From assembly GCA_948474755.1 (NCBI GenBank), contig CAOLHI010000556.1, forward strand, positions 1 to 64,000: a stretch of 64,000 nucleotides of DNA, written 5' to 3'. Each line of letters starts with the position of its first letter. Position 1 is the first letter of the stretch. The notes beneath the pieces are model-generated. The model was given only the letters and a program-made list of their open reading frames with translations, made no database searches and had not been told where the DNA came from. Of this stretch, positions 44,226-56,100 are shown piece after piece. The stretch comes from Ctenosaura bakeri. Lineage: Eukaryota; Chordata; Lepidosauria; Squamata; Iguanidae. The position numbers and the translations under genes are program-made.

Positions 44226-45235
44226 TTAGTGTAACGTAGGGCATAACACAAAGACAAAGATAGGAGATATGACAGAACAAGTTCAGCAATAAAATTCAAT
44301 TTTTATTCCTAGAAGAGAAAGGAAACACTTCTTAGGATGTTAAAAAGATGGTGTTCATTTGTTTAAAATCCTGGTGCATTTCAGGCTATAAATGCTGCTT
44401 AGCCCTCTTTGGGTGCTCTCTAAAGCATGTAATAGCCCCATCAGGAAGGCCTAAAGAGCATGCATAGCCCAAAAAGCATCAGAGTTTTAGAGTTTTTAGT
44501 AAACATCATCTTTTTAGCATTCTGAAATTTGTCTCCTTTTTCTTCATGGACCCCATTTGATGGTCTCCCGTTTTTGCTTTTAAAAAAAAGTTCCTGTCTT
44601 TCTTCAATGGAGCTCAATTTGTTGTACATAGTCCTGCCTACCCCAGTATCTTGTGAGACAGGCTGGTCTGAGAGATGATGGCTTGGACAAGGTGAGATTC
44701 CTCACTGGTTTTGAAAGGATTTTTTGAAGCACTACCTAAGTATCCCTGCAATACCTATTTCATTGTAAGAGAATCCTAGTTCCCTGTGCTCATGGAGTGA
44801 TCCCTTCAAGAACCAAAATGAATGGGGAGAATTTACCTCTAGCACTACAGGGACCGGTAGTAGCCCTAGTTCTGTTCAGTTAGAGGACAGGCAGTTGTCC
44901 CAAAAACTTGCCTGGAAATAGCAGGTTTTAATTTACTGACATAAACAGGAATGTAGCATGTGTGAGAGAGGAAGGAAAAAATGGGTGTACACCTCATAAG
45001 CAAGAGTGACTATGTCATATCACTTTCAATTCACTGAAAAATAATTGTTAATCTACAGCTTCTTTCCTGACAAGTGTAACTTGGGAAAATTATGTGCTAC
45101 ACTTGGGAACTTCCTGACATCTGCTTGCCCCCAACAAGTTATAGCATCAGAGAGGCAGATGGTGGGAAAGTACTTTAAAAAAAAAAAAAGATAAATGGTC
45201 TAGCAGGGAAGCAGCATTATTCTTGTGAATTTTCT
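44226..45235. other. Unassigned sequence
   Basis: Poly-A at 45176-45190. Nothing else recognised. Confidence 0.4.
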
Positions 45236-45335
45236 AAAACTGTGGATCCTGTTGCCAGAGAGAGCTAGGCAGAATATAGGAAAGTCACTTTTTTGTACAA
45301 CTGCCAGAATTCTCCAGCGGACACTCCAAGGAAGC
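45236..45335 (-). repeat. Copy of the ACTACAACTGCCAGAAT-type repeat
   Basis: 'aggaaagtcacttttttgtac' then 'aactgccagaattctccagc' parallels 12450-12500 in the same orientation. Confidence 0.5.
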
Positions 45336-45477
45336 CTAGAGATCAGCCTGTATGGCTCCTCAGTCTCTAAGAGACCCCACAAGCAGTCTGATTTCTGGGG
45401 AAGTTTTCTGGGCTGACTAGGTATCCATTTTGTACACACTTTCATCTAAAGATCCTTGGCTGGTAGAGCTTTACTGT

Positions 45478-45731
45478 TAGGGTTTCCAGATCTCAGGGCA
45501 TCACCCTAAATTCCAGTTTTCATGACTCAGCTCCAGGTAACAGGCAGTGGTTCAAAATTTCCAACCAGGAAAATATGTTACTATGTGTGTGTGTTTGAAT
45601 AACAAGCTATGAGCAACTGTGGTTGCTGTGTAATGCAAAATGCTTAATGACACTACCAGGGACCATCCCTACCTCTCAGGTTTTGGCCCAGAAATCTCAA
45701 GGCCTGGAATGATCCTGACCTGGCAACCTTA
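45478..45731. repeat. Possible foldback DNA element (GGGTTTCCAGATCTCAGG ends)
   Basis: The left end 'agggtttccagatctcaggg' is imperfectly inverted at the right end ('ggaatgatcctgacctggca' then 'acctta'), and 'ctcaggttttggcccagaaat' recurs inside. Class and borders uncertain. Confidence 0.4.
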
Positions 45732-45871
45732 TGATCATGGATGAAGAAATTATCCTGTGTCTATCTCAGCCTGAGATGAAGGACCTCCCCTCCGCCTTTT
45801 GATTTGATCCTTAAACATATAAGAAAGGAAAGGAATAAGATGTTTTTCCCTCTTATTTCTACCTTTTTTCT

Positions 45872-46400
45872 AATAGAGTGATAGTACTACTCTGGCTGTT
45901 TCCACACTAGGCTGTGAAAGCATGGTTATTGCACTTTCAATATCCTATGGAGTCCTGGGATTTGCAGTTTAGGGAGGGGTCTCAAAGGCCCCTCCCTAAA
46001 CTGCAAGCCCCAGGATTCCATAGGATGCTGAAAGAGGAATAATAGCACTATAACAGCCTAGTGCGGAAATGGCCTATATTCTGTTTGGTAAGACCCCACC
46101 TGGAATACTGTGTTTTTAGTTCTGGGCATCACAGTTCAGGAAGGATATTGGCAAGGGTATGTTTAGCCTGGAGAAGAGTAGGCTAAGAGATAGAAAACTT
46201 GATAGCTATGTTTAAGTATTTGAAGAGATTCATATGGAGTATGAAGCAAGCCTGATGGAGTCTCCTTCTTTGGAGGTTTTTAAACAGAGGTTAGATGGCC
46301 ATCTGTTGTAAATGCTTTGAAGATGTATTCCTGCACTGCAGGGGGTTGGACTCAATGGCCCTTGTGGTCTTTTCCAACTCTACGATTCTATTATTCTAAT
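45872..46400 (+). mobile_element. CR1 LINE fragment, internally deleted and carrying a MITE
   Basis: CR1 text starts with about 20 bp left of the MITE ('agtgatagtactactct'), resumes at 46078 (attctg, then 'agaccccacctggaatactg'), passes 'tttgaagagattcatatggag' and continues to 'ggttggactcaatggccctt' and the octamer end. Relative to the 3.2-kb copy, parts of the RT C-terminal region are missing. Confidence 0.85.
45894..46074. mobile_element. Foldback MITE inserted in CR1, near-perfect hairpin
   Basis: Ends GGCTGTTTCCACACTAGGCT and AGCCTAGTGCGGAAATGGCC. The centre pairs CTTTCAATATCCTATGGAGT and GCAGTTTAGGGAGGGG with CCCCTCCCTAAACTGC and CCATAGGATGCTGAAAG. Left flank TCT, right flank TAT; CR1 copies elsewhere read CTCTATTCTG across this point, so a TCT triplet was duplicated and one copy later mutated. 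Confidence 0.88.
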
Positions 46401-47080
46401 CCTCCTTTTCACTTCTCCTCTTTTTCTTTAATCCTCCTTCACTCTTCATTCTCCCTCTGCCACACCCATGTCTGGGACAGCTTTCAATAGTTTTCTTGTC
46501 AATTGCTGTTGGTTGTTTGTTTGATTGATTTACCCTCCCAATAAAGACATCTGTTCTGGAAAAGCACTGATCTAGTCTCATTTCCCTTCTTAGTTGCTTT
46601 TACTTTTTAAGGAAACTTGACTATTTACATCAAAGTCCCTCCCTTATGCATACTGTATTCCTGTTTATGGTCATTATAAACTTAAGACTGCTATTTCTGG
46701 AGAAGTTTCTAGGACAAATTCATGACCTCCAGCAGAATAGAGCCAGAGTTACTATTAAGTCAACTAGTTCTAGAGGAAAATTCTCCGTAAGTATTTGAGT
46801 TCGGGATGAGATCACTCCATGAGCATAGAGTATTAAGAAGCAGATGTGAGTAGCCCCAAATAAGTGCAGTAAGTATCAGTGCTGGACCACACAAAAAGAC
46901 CCCACCAGTCTGTTTGAGTTGACAAAAAATCGCAGGACTGGCAGAACCCTGCACTGGATGGGAGACATCAAATGCACTGATTCAGTGCGCCAGTCATTTT
47001 CTAAAGTTTTTAAATGACAGCACTCTTACTTGGATTATACAAGGCTATACACAGGTACATAAGAGAGGCAGCATGGTTTA
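46401..47080. other. Unassigned sequence
   Basis: Nothing recognised. Confidence 0.4.
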
Positions 47081-47288
47081 GAAAGCCAGTATGGTGTAGT
47101 AGTTTGCACATCAGACTATGGCGCTGGAGACCAGGGTTCAATTCCCCACTTGACCATGAACCCACTGGATGACCTTGGGCATGTCACACACACTCAGGCA
47201 CAGAAAACTCCTTGATAGGTTCACCTTAGGGTTAACATAAAACAGAAGCAACTTGAAGGCACACAACAACAACAACAACAACAACAAC
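47081..47288 (+). mobile_element. tRNA-derived SINE with BovB-like tail and (CAA)n
   Basis: Head GAAAGCCAGTATGGTGTAGTAG, B box GGTTCAATTCC, CACTGGATGACCTTGGGCATG, tail 'cttagggttaacataaaaca', GAAGCAACTTGAAGGCACA and nine or so CAA units. Same family as 16111. Confidence 0.92.
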
Positions 47289-48445
47289 TTTTAAATATAC
47301 TATTGCACTAAAATCACAATTTATTCTACATTATAATTGTGTTTCTTCGAAAGGGTCTTAATATTGAAGAATGGCAAATTTATGTTCAGCACAGAAAACT
47401 TTTTAGCTAAAAAAAGTCAGTGACACATATCTGCACAACAAAGCATAAGCTTGCTAAAGATAAAATACAGAATTTTAAATAAATGGATATGTTTTATATA
47501 TATTGTACCCACATACCCATACAAACACATAACACAAGCCATAGTGCAGGAGAGAGAAAATAGGATTACCAATGTGGCATACGGAAGGAGTACTTACTCT
47601 TCTCACCTGCATGGTACACTTCATGTTGAAATCCCCTTCCTCTTTCCCACCAAAATCTGACACCTGTCCCCTGAAAAAACACTCTTTAACCCTGCTATAA
47701 GTTCTGGGAATTAGAGTTCTGTTTTGTTATTTGTTTTTCGTTTTGTTTCATTTTGTTTCAAAAAGGATATTTCATCCAGAATGAATCCCCAAATGACGTA
47801 CGTAACATTCTGGAAGACAACAAATAGTAACTTTACAAAATAAAATGCATAAAAAAGTAGTCATTCACCAAACCAATGAATGAATGATCCCCTCCTCCAC
47901 CAAAAAGAAAAATGCTTGGATAAAATATGATTCAGCAACAACAACAATAAAAATGAGTTCATTGGCCATTGTATCTCCCAGCCTAGAGCAGATCCTTTCC
48001 GATTTCCATAACACCACTTGTCCCACCATTCAGTTCCCTCTCCCTGGACTAAACAAGAGCACATAGGAGAGTGTGCTCAGTTAGTGTTATGGATCCTAGC
48101 AGATTGGAATGAAAGCCCAAGAGTAGTATAGCCTTCTGAACAGAGTGTCACTCTCAGGCTTCCACTGCAACCACAGCTTCCCATCGACATTCTTCCACTA
48201 ACCCTCCCCTATGGTACAATGAAAAAATGACTCAGAGGCATCTGTAACATCACAGATGGCTTGGGAAAACCAGTGACAGGTGCTGCATAATATGCAGCAA
48301 AGGACCATGTGAAGCACTGCTTTTACACCAATGTTCCTGCCATAAAGTCAAAGGATTATCAAGCAGTGTCTGCGATGTTAAAGAAAAGCAAGAGATGCCT
48401 CATCTACCATGCAGGGGTGGGATGTTGGGAGTGCAGCTCTTATAA
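47289..48445. other. Unassigned sequence
   Basis: No repeat or gene recognised. The short plus and minus ORFs at 47451-48066 overlap in AT-rich DNA without motifs. Confidence 0.4.
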
Positions 48446-48645
48446 AAGAGAACCAGCATGGTGTTGTGATTAGAGTTTCAGATATGGGCTTGGTTCATGG
48501 TTCAAGACCCCACCGAACAATAGTGACATGGGGCCAATCACTTTCCTTTGCAGCTATGTTGTGAGGATAAAGTGGCAAGAAGGAATGCTGTGAATGCTCC
48601 CTTGACCCCTGGAAGGAAAGGTGGTATATAAATTGAACTTGTCAA
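48446..48645 (+). mobile_element. tRNA-derived SINE (GGTGGTATATAAAT tail family)
   Basis: GAACCAGCATGGTGTTGTGAT (A box), GGTTCAAGACC (B box), 'tatgttgtgaggataaagtgg' and 'ctggaaggaaaggtggtata' then TAAATTGAA. Related to the minus copy at 35684 and the copy at 50800. Confidence 0.82.
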
Positions 48646-49387
48646 AAATACGATCACAATGATTACCATGCAAAGAACTGCTGCCCTCAGACTTTGTTTC
48701 CCAGTGAGCCGAGTGGAAGGGACCAATAAGGTATTCCCAATTTTTGAAAAACATCCTGCTGAACTGAGTGAGTGTCTTAAATATGGATTTTTTCCTGTGT
48801 TGCTTAAAAGGGATAGTGATCACTAACAGTTATTGCACTGTATTAATTTTCATAAGAATGAATGCAAAAAAATATGCCTGTCATGACCTTCATGGTTTAA
48901 TCAATGAATTTTCCATTACACCTGACTTTCATACAGCTTGTATAAACATGTCTGTAAATTTAGCCTTGTTATGAAAAGTGTTTGTTTACCCAAGGAAGAA
49001 GTATTAAAAATCATACAAACTTAGCTGAGATCTTCTTCTCTTATCTTATACAGAGATATAGAACATACACATTCAATGACAGGAATTAACTAAGTAAAAT
49101 AAAGTCATGAAATGAGAACTTTTCTAACAAAAAAGTCAACTTAATTACATATATTTAACTAAAGTTATTGAATTAAATTGGAATGTTTAGCATAAACTTA
49201 ATTTCAGAATTAATTTACTAAGTTATTAATTAAATGAGAGGCAGTATCAAAGAGAACAAATGTTATACTTCCTAGCTGATTGCTTACTTAATACCTAAGT
49301 TTCTTGAATTTTTGCCAAACTCTTTTACAAAGCAGTTTTTTGTCCTAAATCCAATTGTCTGGCCCCAACAATGTGTTGCTATTAATT
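48646..49387. other. Unassigned AT-rich sequence
   Basis: The part 49070-49250 is very rich in TTAATT/AATTAA words. Nothing else recognised. Confidence 0.4.
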
Positions 49388-49940
49388 GCCAATAAGCTGA
49401 CTTCAATTTATGGGGACTATGAATCCTCCAAGTCATCCTGTTATCAACCACCCTGCTTAGGTCCTGAAAATTCAGTTATGTGGCTTCCTTGATTGAGTCT
49501 ATCCACTTATAATGAAGTCTTCCTCTTTTCCTACTGCCTTCTATCTTGCCAGGCATCACTGTTTTTTCTTATGAGTCATATCTTCTCACGATATGTTCAA
49601 AGGATGTCCAAGTTTAGTCATCTTGGCTTTTATAGGAAGAGTTCAGGCTTGATTTGCTCTTGGACTCATTATTTGTCTTCTTTGCATAACTCTCCTCCAG
49701 GGCTATATTTCAGATGAGTTCATTCTCTTCCTATCCTCTTTCTGTCCAGCTTTCACAACCATACATAAAGATCAGAAACACAATGGCATGAACAGTCCTG
49801 TTTCTAATATTCATACACTTGGGGATCTTGTCTAGTTCATTCATAACTGCCCTTCCCGCTCTTTTTCTGATTTCTTGACTACAGTTTCCATTCTGATTAA
49901 TCACTGAGCCAAGGTATGGAAAATTTTGAACTTCAATTTT
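49388..49940 (-). mobile_element. BovB LINE fragment
   Basis: The minus strand follows BovB over some 550 bp: 'ccaataagctgacttcaatt', 'tcaaccaccctgcttaggtc', 'tggcttccttgattgagtct', 'cacaaccatacataaagatc', 'tgatttcttgactacagttt' and 'aaggtatggaaaattttgaa'. The coding frame is decayed. BovB is abundant in squamates and known for horizontal transfer among vertebrates. Confidence 0.85.
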
Positions 49941-49945
49941 TTTTA

Positions 49946-50410
49946 TTTAATACATAAAAGTCAGAGTTTGTCTGTGTCAGGCAGGTGAAGACCTCGTATG
50001 ATTGGCTGTGTCAGGCAAGAAGAACTCATATGATTGGCTGCCTACGAAGACACTATGGAATCCTGGGGCTGGCAGTTTAGGGAGGGGCCTTTAAAATTCT
50101 CAGCCAGGTTGCTCTTGGGTCTCAGGCTGGTTGCTATGGAGATGAGGCCTAGCAACAAGGAGGAGGACAGTCTATTCCCTCCAACCTCTGTATGTTAATA
50201 ACTCTGAATACAGATTGGATTGGGGAATATGGGGAAAAGTTACACATACTGGACAACACAATTTGGAGAATTAGAAACACAGGATCTCAAATCTGTGTAT
50301 TTCAACTTCATCTAACTCCTAAGGTAAGATAAGGTAATTCCTAAAGTACTTCTAGCAAGTATTACCTATGAGGAAATAACATCCTGGGCAATGCTGGGTA
50401 AATACACTAG
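49946..50410 (+). mobile_element. Non-autonomous Helitron, second copy
   Basis: 465 bp, starting TTTAATACATAAAAGTC (the first copy has TCTACTATATAAAAGTC; TC is mutated to TT) and ending hairpin ATCCTGGGCAATGCTGGG plus CTAG at 50407-50410. Host A precedes (49945) and T follows (50411). Carries the same MITE fragment and one unit of the 139-bp repeat, so it is a shorter or deleted relative of the 4777 copy. It starts just after the BovB fragment. Confidence 0.88.
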
Positions 50411-50799
50411 TGTACTTTAAAGTTAAATCTACATTAAGTAGATTGCTGAATGAGGGCAACACTTATATAAGTTTCATTGACTTGATGGGTCTACTCTAGC
50501 TGAGAGCAGACACTGGATTTAGACCATAGTCTCAAACAAACATCAGTGCAAACATCCTGTGCCAGTAAGTTCCTAGTCCACAAATAAAATGACCATTTAG
50601 ATTTCACCAGAGTTGAAGTAAATATTCACAGAAATGGGTCTGTGTGAAATCATTGATAACTGACTTAATTATTCTGTTTAATTTTAGTTATCCTGCAAAA
50701 TGAAAAACACAGGAATTGCCACGAACCTGTTAGATTAAACAAAAGAAGAGATCATTATTAAAAAAAATTTGAAATGTGTTTATTTGATGTAAAGAAAAA
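50411..50799. other. Unassigned sequence
   Basis: Nothing recognised. Confidence 0.4.
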
Positions 50800-50999
50800 T
50801 ATGGTTAGATTGTTGGAGTCTTGGGAGACCCAAGTTTAAGAACTGACCAGACCATGAAACTCACTGTATAACTTTGGGTCATCCACTATTAAAGTAGCTC
50901 ACAGTGTTGTTGAAAAAATAAAGTGGGGAAAAGGAAAGCCATATATGTTACCTTGAGCTCATTGGAGGAGAGTTGTGGTATAAATGTAAATAAAAACAA
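50800..50999 (+). mobile_element. tRNA-derived SINE, head decayed
   Basis: 'accatgaaactcactgtataa' and CTTTGGGTCATCCACTATTA, then CACAGTGTTGTTGAAAAAAT, ACCTTGAGCTCATTGGAGGA and GTGGTATAAATGTAAATAAA match the body and tail of the 48446 family. Confidence 0.75.
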
Positions 51000-52348
51000 C
51001 TAGTTAAATGTGTTTTAATCCAAACAAGAATTTTTCTCCCTCAGAACTGAAGAAGAATTTCAATAAAGTAACAGTTTCAGATATACCCTACTGTATCCCA
51101 ATAGGGATTAATAATTTAGAACAATTAAAAATGTATTTGCATGTGTGCCAACTATTAATTTTAGTATCATGTGGTTTAACAAATGTAAATGATAACCAAT
51201 TACATTTCTGTCAGTAATGGATTTGAAATTTGATTGCTTAGATTTTAGTGCCCTTGTTTCCCAGTCCCCACATGACCAAAAACAGGGGAGTGGCCTCTGC
51301 CTGTACTGATATCCCTCTAGACCATCTTAAGAAGTAGCATCTTAAGACAAAATGTAGGCTTGTGGCTGTAACTGTCATTTTTTCCCCCCTTCTCCTGCAT
51401 GATTTTTCACAATTCTACCTGATGACAAAGCCAGTGGAACGTTGCAAGCTTGCAAGATGTATTTTGGCCAAACAAAAGTATCACTGTTAAGTGGATTTTG
51501 GTTTTTGTTGTATTTATTAGACTATGATAGTTTTGTTAATTACAAGTAAAGATTTTTAACCAGCACCTAGTAAGGGCATCTTAGTGGTGGGGGGAATCTT
51601 CTTAGAATCCCAATGGTCATGCTATGATCTGTCCTCAAAATAGAATTTGAAGCTCTGAACTCCTGGACTTTTGCTAGGATCTAAATGGGAGAATCATCAA
51701 GAAATAAGAGTTAGAAGATGACAATAAGAGAGAAGAAGAAAGGTGCTCTTGGTGCGGTGATTAAAAATTGGGTTTGCCAAAATTCATGCAGCTGCTTCCT
51801 TCTTTCCCAAACTCATAATAGGAACAAGAGGGAGGACAAAATAAAATCATGGATGACATTTTTTTTTTGTTTTATTCTGCTAAAGCATTTAATCTAAATA
51901 TAAATAGCAATTTTGCATAAACTTAATGGTTAATTTTTTTTCTGATCCAACATAAATACAATTGTATTAGATTTCTTAGCCCATTAGCAGTTAACTAAAT
52001 GTGTTAACATCTTCTAATAACTTTCCTATCTCTGCAGAGACCTTTGGACTGGGTTACAAATTGAGGAAGCAATTTACCACCTTACCAACTGCAGTTGTTT
52101 GTAACCAGGCCAGCAGAAGAAAGGAGAGAACTAAAGGAAGGTTTCCTATCAGACCTCTGCTGAATTTCACTGTGGAGGTGCTGTTGTTCCCCATAGAACT
52201 GGGGCTGTTCTGGCTGCTCTTGCAAGACCAGGACTGATTGCTGATTTGGATCAGCTACTCCTCCACATCCAAGATCTCCACCTTCCTGATTGATGATCAG
52301 AAATTAAAGCAGAGCCAGCCTCTGTGGGGTTGACATTGAAAGGGTGAC
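51000..52348. other. Unassigned sequence ending in the L1 target copy
   Basis: A T-run at 51860-51870. Segment 51420-51500 resembles a repeat with 'gcaagcttgcaagatgtattt'. The last 11 bases (GAAAGGGTGAC, 52338-52348) are the 5' target-site copy of the L1. Confidence 0.45.
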
Positions 52349-53052
52349 TCAATATCGATGTATGAACTCGGTCCAAATGTGTGAAACTGCGAGGTCTGAA
52401 GGAACAGCCGAGGGAGAATTTGGCAGAAACAGTGGTCCCAATTTTAGCCGAATTTATTGGTTGGGAGGTGGCACAATTAGACTTAGAAATTGATAAATTG
52501 TATTGAGTAAATTCCGTAGTCGCCACGAGACAGCACCTGCCAAGAGATGTGGCATTCCATTTCATAAGAGAGAGAGTCAGAGACCTAGTAACTCAGCAAA
52601 GTTTCATAAATAAAATAACTGTTGAAGGGAATGAAATAAAGATTTTGAAGGACATTCCGTACGAGGTACTGGCTAAAAGAAGATCCTATATTGAACTAAC
52701 ACAAGTGCTACGTGAAAGGCAGATACAATATAAATGGGCGAGAGAAGAAGGAGTAATTTTTTCATATAAATTTAAAGGATATATAATAGATACAACAGAA
52801 AAAGCTGAAGATTTTCTTGCAAATTTACGGGAAGAAGAGGAACGAGACTCACATCTAGAAGAATGTCGGAGTAAAGAAAGGTGGAAATCACAAGAGAAAC
52901 TTAAAGAACAATACCAGTTAAGCTTCCAAAAAGAAGAGGAAGAACCCGACTTGATAGACATCTCGCAAGAAATTAACTCATCACTTCCTAAGGAGATTGT
53001 ACAGCTCCATAGGAGGCCGAGAGAGGGCTTAAAGCTCTCCAACAAATTGTAA
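52349..53052 (+). pseudogene. L1 ORF1 (partial), RRM and C-terminal domain
   Basis: ORF1p is the RNA-binding chaperone of L1. The frame reads KLRGLKEQPRENLAETVV (RRM start, about 52394), continues to DKLY, meets TGA at 52504-52506 (CGA to TGA would explain it), then goes on as 167 open codons to the stop at 53050-53052. These contain the C-terminal domain: KILKDIPYEVLAKRR, LRERQIQYKWA and FKGYIIDTTEKAEDFLANL, followed by an acidic, glutamate-rich tail. Another in-frame TGA lies near 52366. The coiled coil is missing because of 5' truncation. The GTG at 52549 is not a start. Confidence 0.85.
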
Positions 53053-53106
53053 CAACATTGAAATAACTTTAAAATATACTAAGTGGACGGTATATGGAAA
53101 TCAAGT

Positions 53107-56100
53107 ATGATCGACGTATCTACCTGTTGCTGGAATGTCAATGGAATGAATGGACCGGTCAAAAGGAAAAGGGTATTTAATTTTTTAGAGAAGCAGAAAA
53201 TAGGAATTGCATGTATTCAGGAAACTCATTTGACGGAGAAGAATAGTAAATATTTGGTGAACAAAAAATTAGGAAATTGTTATACATCTTGTAATCAGAA
53301 ACAAAAGAAAAAAGGGGTGGCTATATATATAAGCACTAAATTTCAAAGTAAATTAATTCAAAAAGATCAGAAAGGAGAGTATATTATGGTGGAATTGGGT
53401 TGGCATAATGAAAAAAATTTGTTAATAGGGATATATGCGCCGTTGACAAATAAACAAGCATTCTATAGATCAATACTAGATTACATGATTGGAACAGAAT
53501 ATCAAAAAATAATTTGTATGGGTGACTGGAACGGAGTAATCGATCCTAAAATAGATAGGAAGCAAGCAAAGCAAAGAAAACAAGAAGTAAAACATGGGAA
53601 TCTGCCGCGAAATATTAAGGAGGGACTTAATACTCTAAATTCGATTGATGTTTGGAGATTAAAATATGGAATGCAACGAGATTATACATATTATTCTGAT
53701 AGGCACCAGAGTTGGTCAAGAATAGATATGATTTGGACTTCCAAAAGTTTAGCTAATTTGGTTAAAAATGTCAAAATTTTACCAAGATTGATTTCTGATC
53801 ATTCGCCGATATTGATGGAATTTAGTGGGAAAAGGAACTACTATTCTTGGAGACTTAAAGAATTTTTGCTTAAAGATGAGAAAATAGTGCAAGAGATTAA
53901 GGAAGAATTAAAAAACTTTTTTAAAGATAATTTAAATAAAGATACCCAAACCTATATGGTTTGGGATACCATGAAAGCTTATATTAGAGGCCTCTTGATC
54001 CAAAAGGAATGTTTATATAGAAAACAAAAGAAATGTAAAGAAGAAAAACTTCAAAATTTACTTAAAGAAAAAGAAGACAAATTAAAAGTGGATCCCATGA
54101 ATAAAAAAAACTAGAGATAATATTCAAATAATACGAAATCAAATTAATGCTTTAAACTTAGAAGAGATGGGGAAAAATAAATTTCATTAAACACAAAGAA
54201 TTTGAATTTGGGAACAAGATAAGTAAGTGGTTAGTGTATAAATTACGGAAGAAAAAAGAAAGAAGTTACATAACTCAAATTAGAGTAAATGGCCAAATGA
54301 TCTCAAATCAGAGCTTGATTATGTCAAATTTCTATAAATATTTTTCTAATTTATATTCTTGGCCAGACAAAGGAGAAGAGGAGAAGGAGAAGATAAGACA
54401 ATATTTAAAGCAAGATAAGTTTCCCATGATATCTGAGGACAAAAGGAAGGTAATGAATCAAAAAACATCAATGCAAGAAGTAAATATAGCTATAAGAAAG
54501 TTAAAATTAGGGAAGGCACCAGGAACGGATGGCTTTACAGCGGTATTTTATAAAGTTTTTGAATTAATATTACCTTTTTAGAAATGGTTAATAAGGAAGG
54601 TAATATTGTTATTCCACCTTCATGGAGGGAAGCCAATATTTCAGTAATACCCAAAGAAGGAAAAGATAAATTAGAAATTAGCAACTACAGACTCATATCT
54701 CTATTAAATACCGACTATAAAATTTTTACTATAATATTGGCTACTAGATTAAAAAGAATATTAACTGATTGGATACATCAATATCAGGCAGGATTTTTAC
54801 CCAAGCGGCAGATTAATGATAATGTACGTACAATATTAAATTTAATTGAATATCACAATTATAATTTGGACAGACTGGCTTTAGTATTTGTAGATGCTGA
54901 AAAGGCTTTTGATAACTTAAATTGGAATTTTATGATTGAAGTATTGAAAAATATTAATTTAGGAAATAAATTTATAAATTGGATTGAGGCGATATATAAA
55001 AACCAGAGCGCTTATGGTATAATAAATGGTTATAAGTCCGATAAATTAGTTATAGAAAAGGGTATGAGACAGGGCTGTCCTATTTCCCCATTATTGTTTA
55101 TATTATCATTAGAAATACTTAACAGACGTATAAGGCAGGATATAGAAATAAGGGGATGTCAAATTAAGCAGGAGATATTTAAATTAAAAGCAGGAGATAT
55201 TTAAATTAAAAGCTTTCGCTGACGATTTGATAATTATATTACATGATCCTATGAAAAGTATAGTCAAATTATTGAAGATTATGAAGGAATTTGGAGAAAA
55301 TTCGGGTTTTAAATTAAATAAAGACAAAACTGCAATTTTGACCAAAAATATGAAGAAAGAAGAACATAAGAATTTAGAACTAGTTTCCAATTTAAAAATG
55401 GTAAAAAAAAGTTAAATATTTGGGTATTGTTATCACAAATAATAATTTAGATTTGATTGACAATAATTATATACCGACATGGAAGGCAATAGAAAATAAA
55501 CTACAAACATGGTCAAAATTTAATCTTTCATTGTTAGGTCGAATTGCCTCTGTTAAGATGAATGTACTTCCAAAGCTAATGTTTTTATTCCAAAATTTAC
55601 CTATTTTAAAGAATGAAAATTTTTTTGAAATGTGGTCTATGAAAATTAAAAATTTTCTTTGGGTAGGTACGAAGTCTAGAATCAAAGGGAAAATATTATT
55701 CGATACTAAAGAAAGAGGTGGGTTGGCTTTGCCAAATTTAAAGTTATATTATAGATCATGTGCCTTAAAATGGATTATTGAATGGATAAGTTTAGAAAAT
55801 AACAGATTGCTTACACTTGAAGGTGCCACAAATAAGTTTGGTTGGCACGGGTATTTATGGTATAAAAAAGCACAAGAAGATAAGGAGTTTAATAAACATA
55901 TAATTAGAAAATCATTATTAAAAGTTTGGACTATGTATAAAAATAAAGTTTTTTTGGAAAAGGCGAGATGGGTTTCTTTACATGAAGCCCTACTCAAAGA
56001 TGTCAATCCTGGAAATATTAATTGGTTGACCTATGATGACATATTATATAAACGGGTAGGGAAATTTGAATTAAAACCATTGCAAGAATTAAAAGAATTA

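Noticed and set aside
43670..44299. Minus-strand ORFs with repeated SLKSS/QVSS words (up to 158 codons)
   Set aside because: Translation of the GACTTGA repeats inside the hAT-like element.
53083..54114. Calling the 343-codon L1 ORF a host nuclease gene
   Set aside because: Motifs, RT continuation downstream, poly-A tail and target duplication show it is L1 ORF2.
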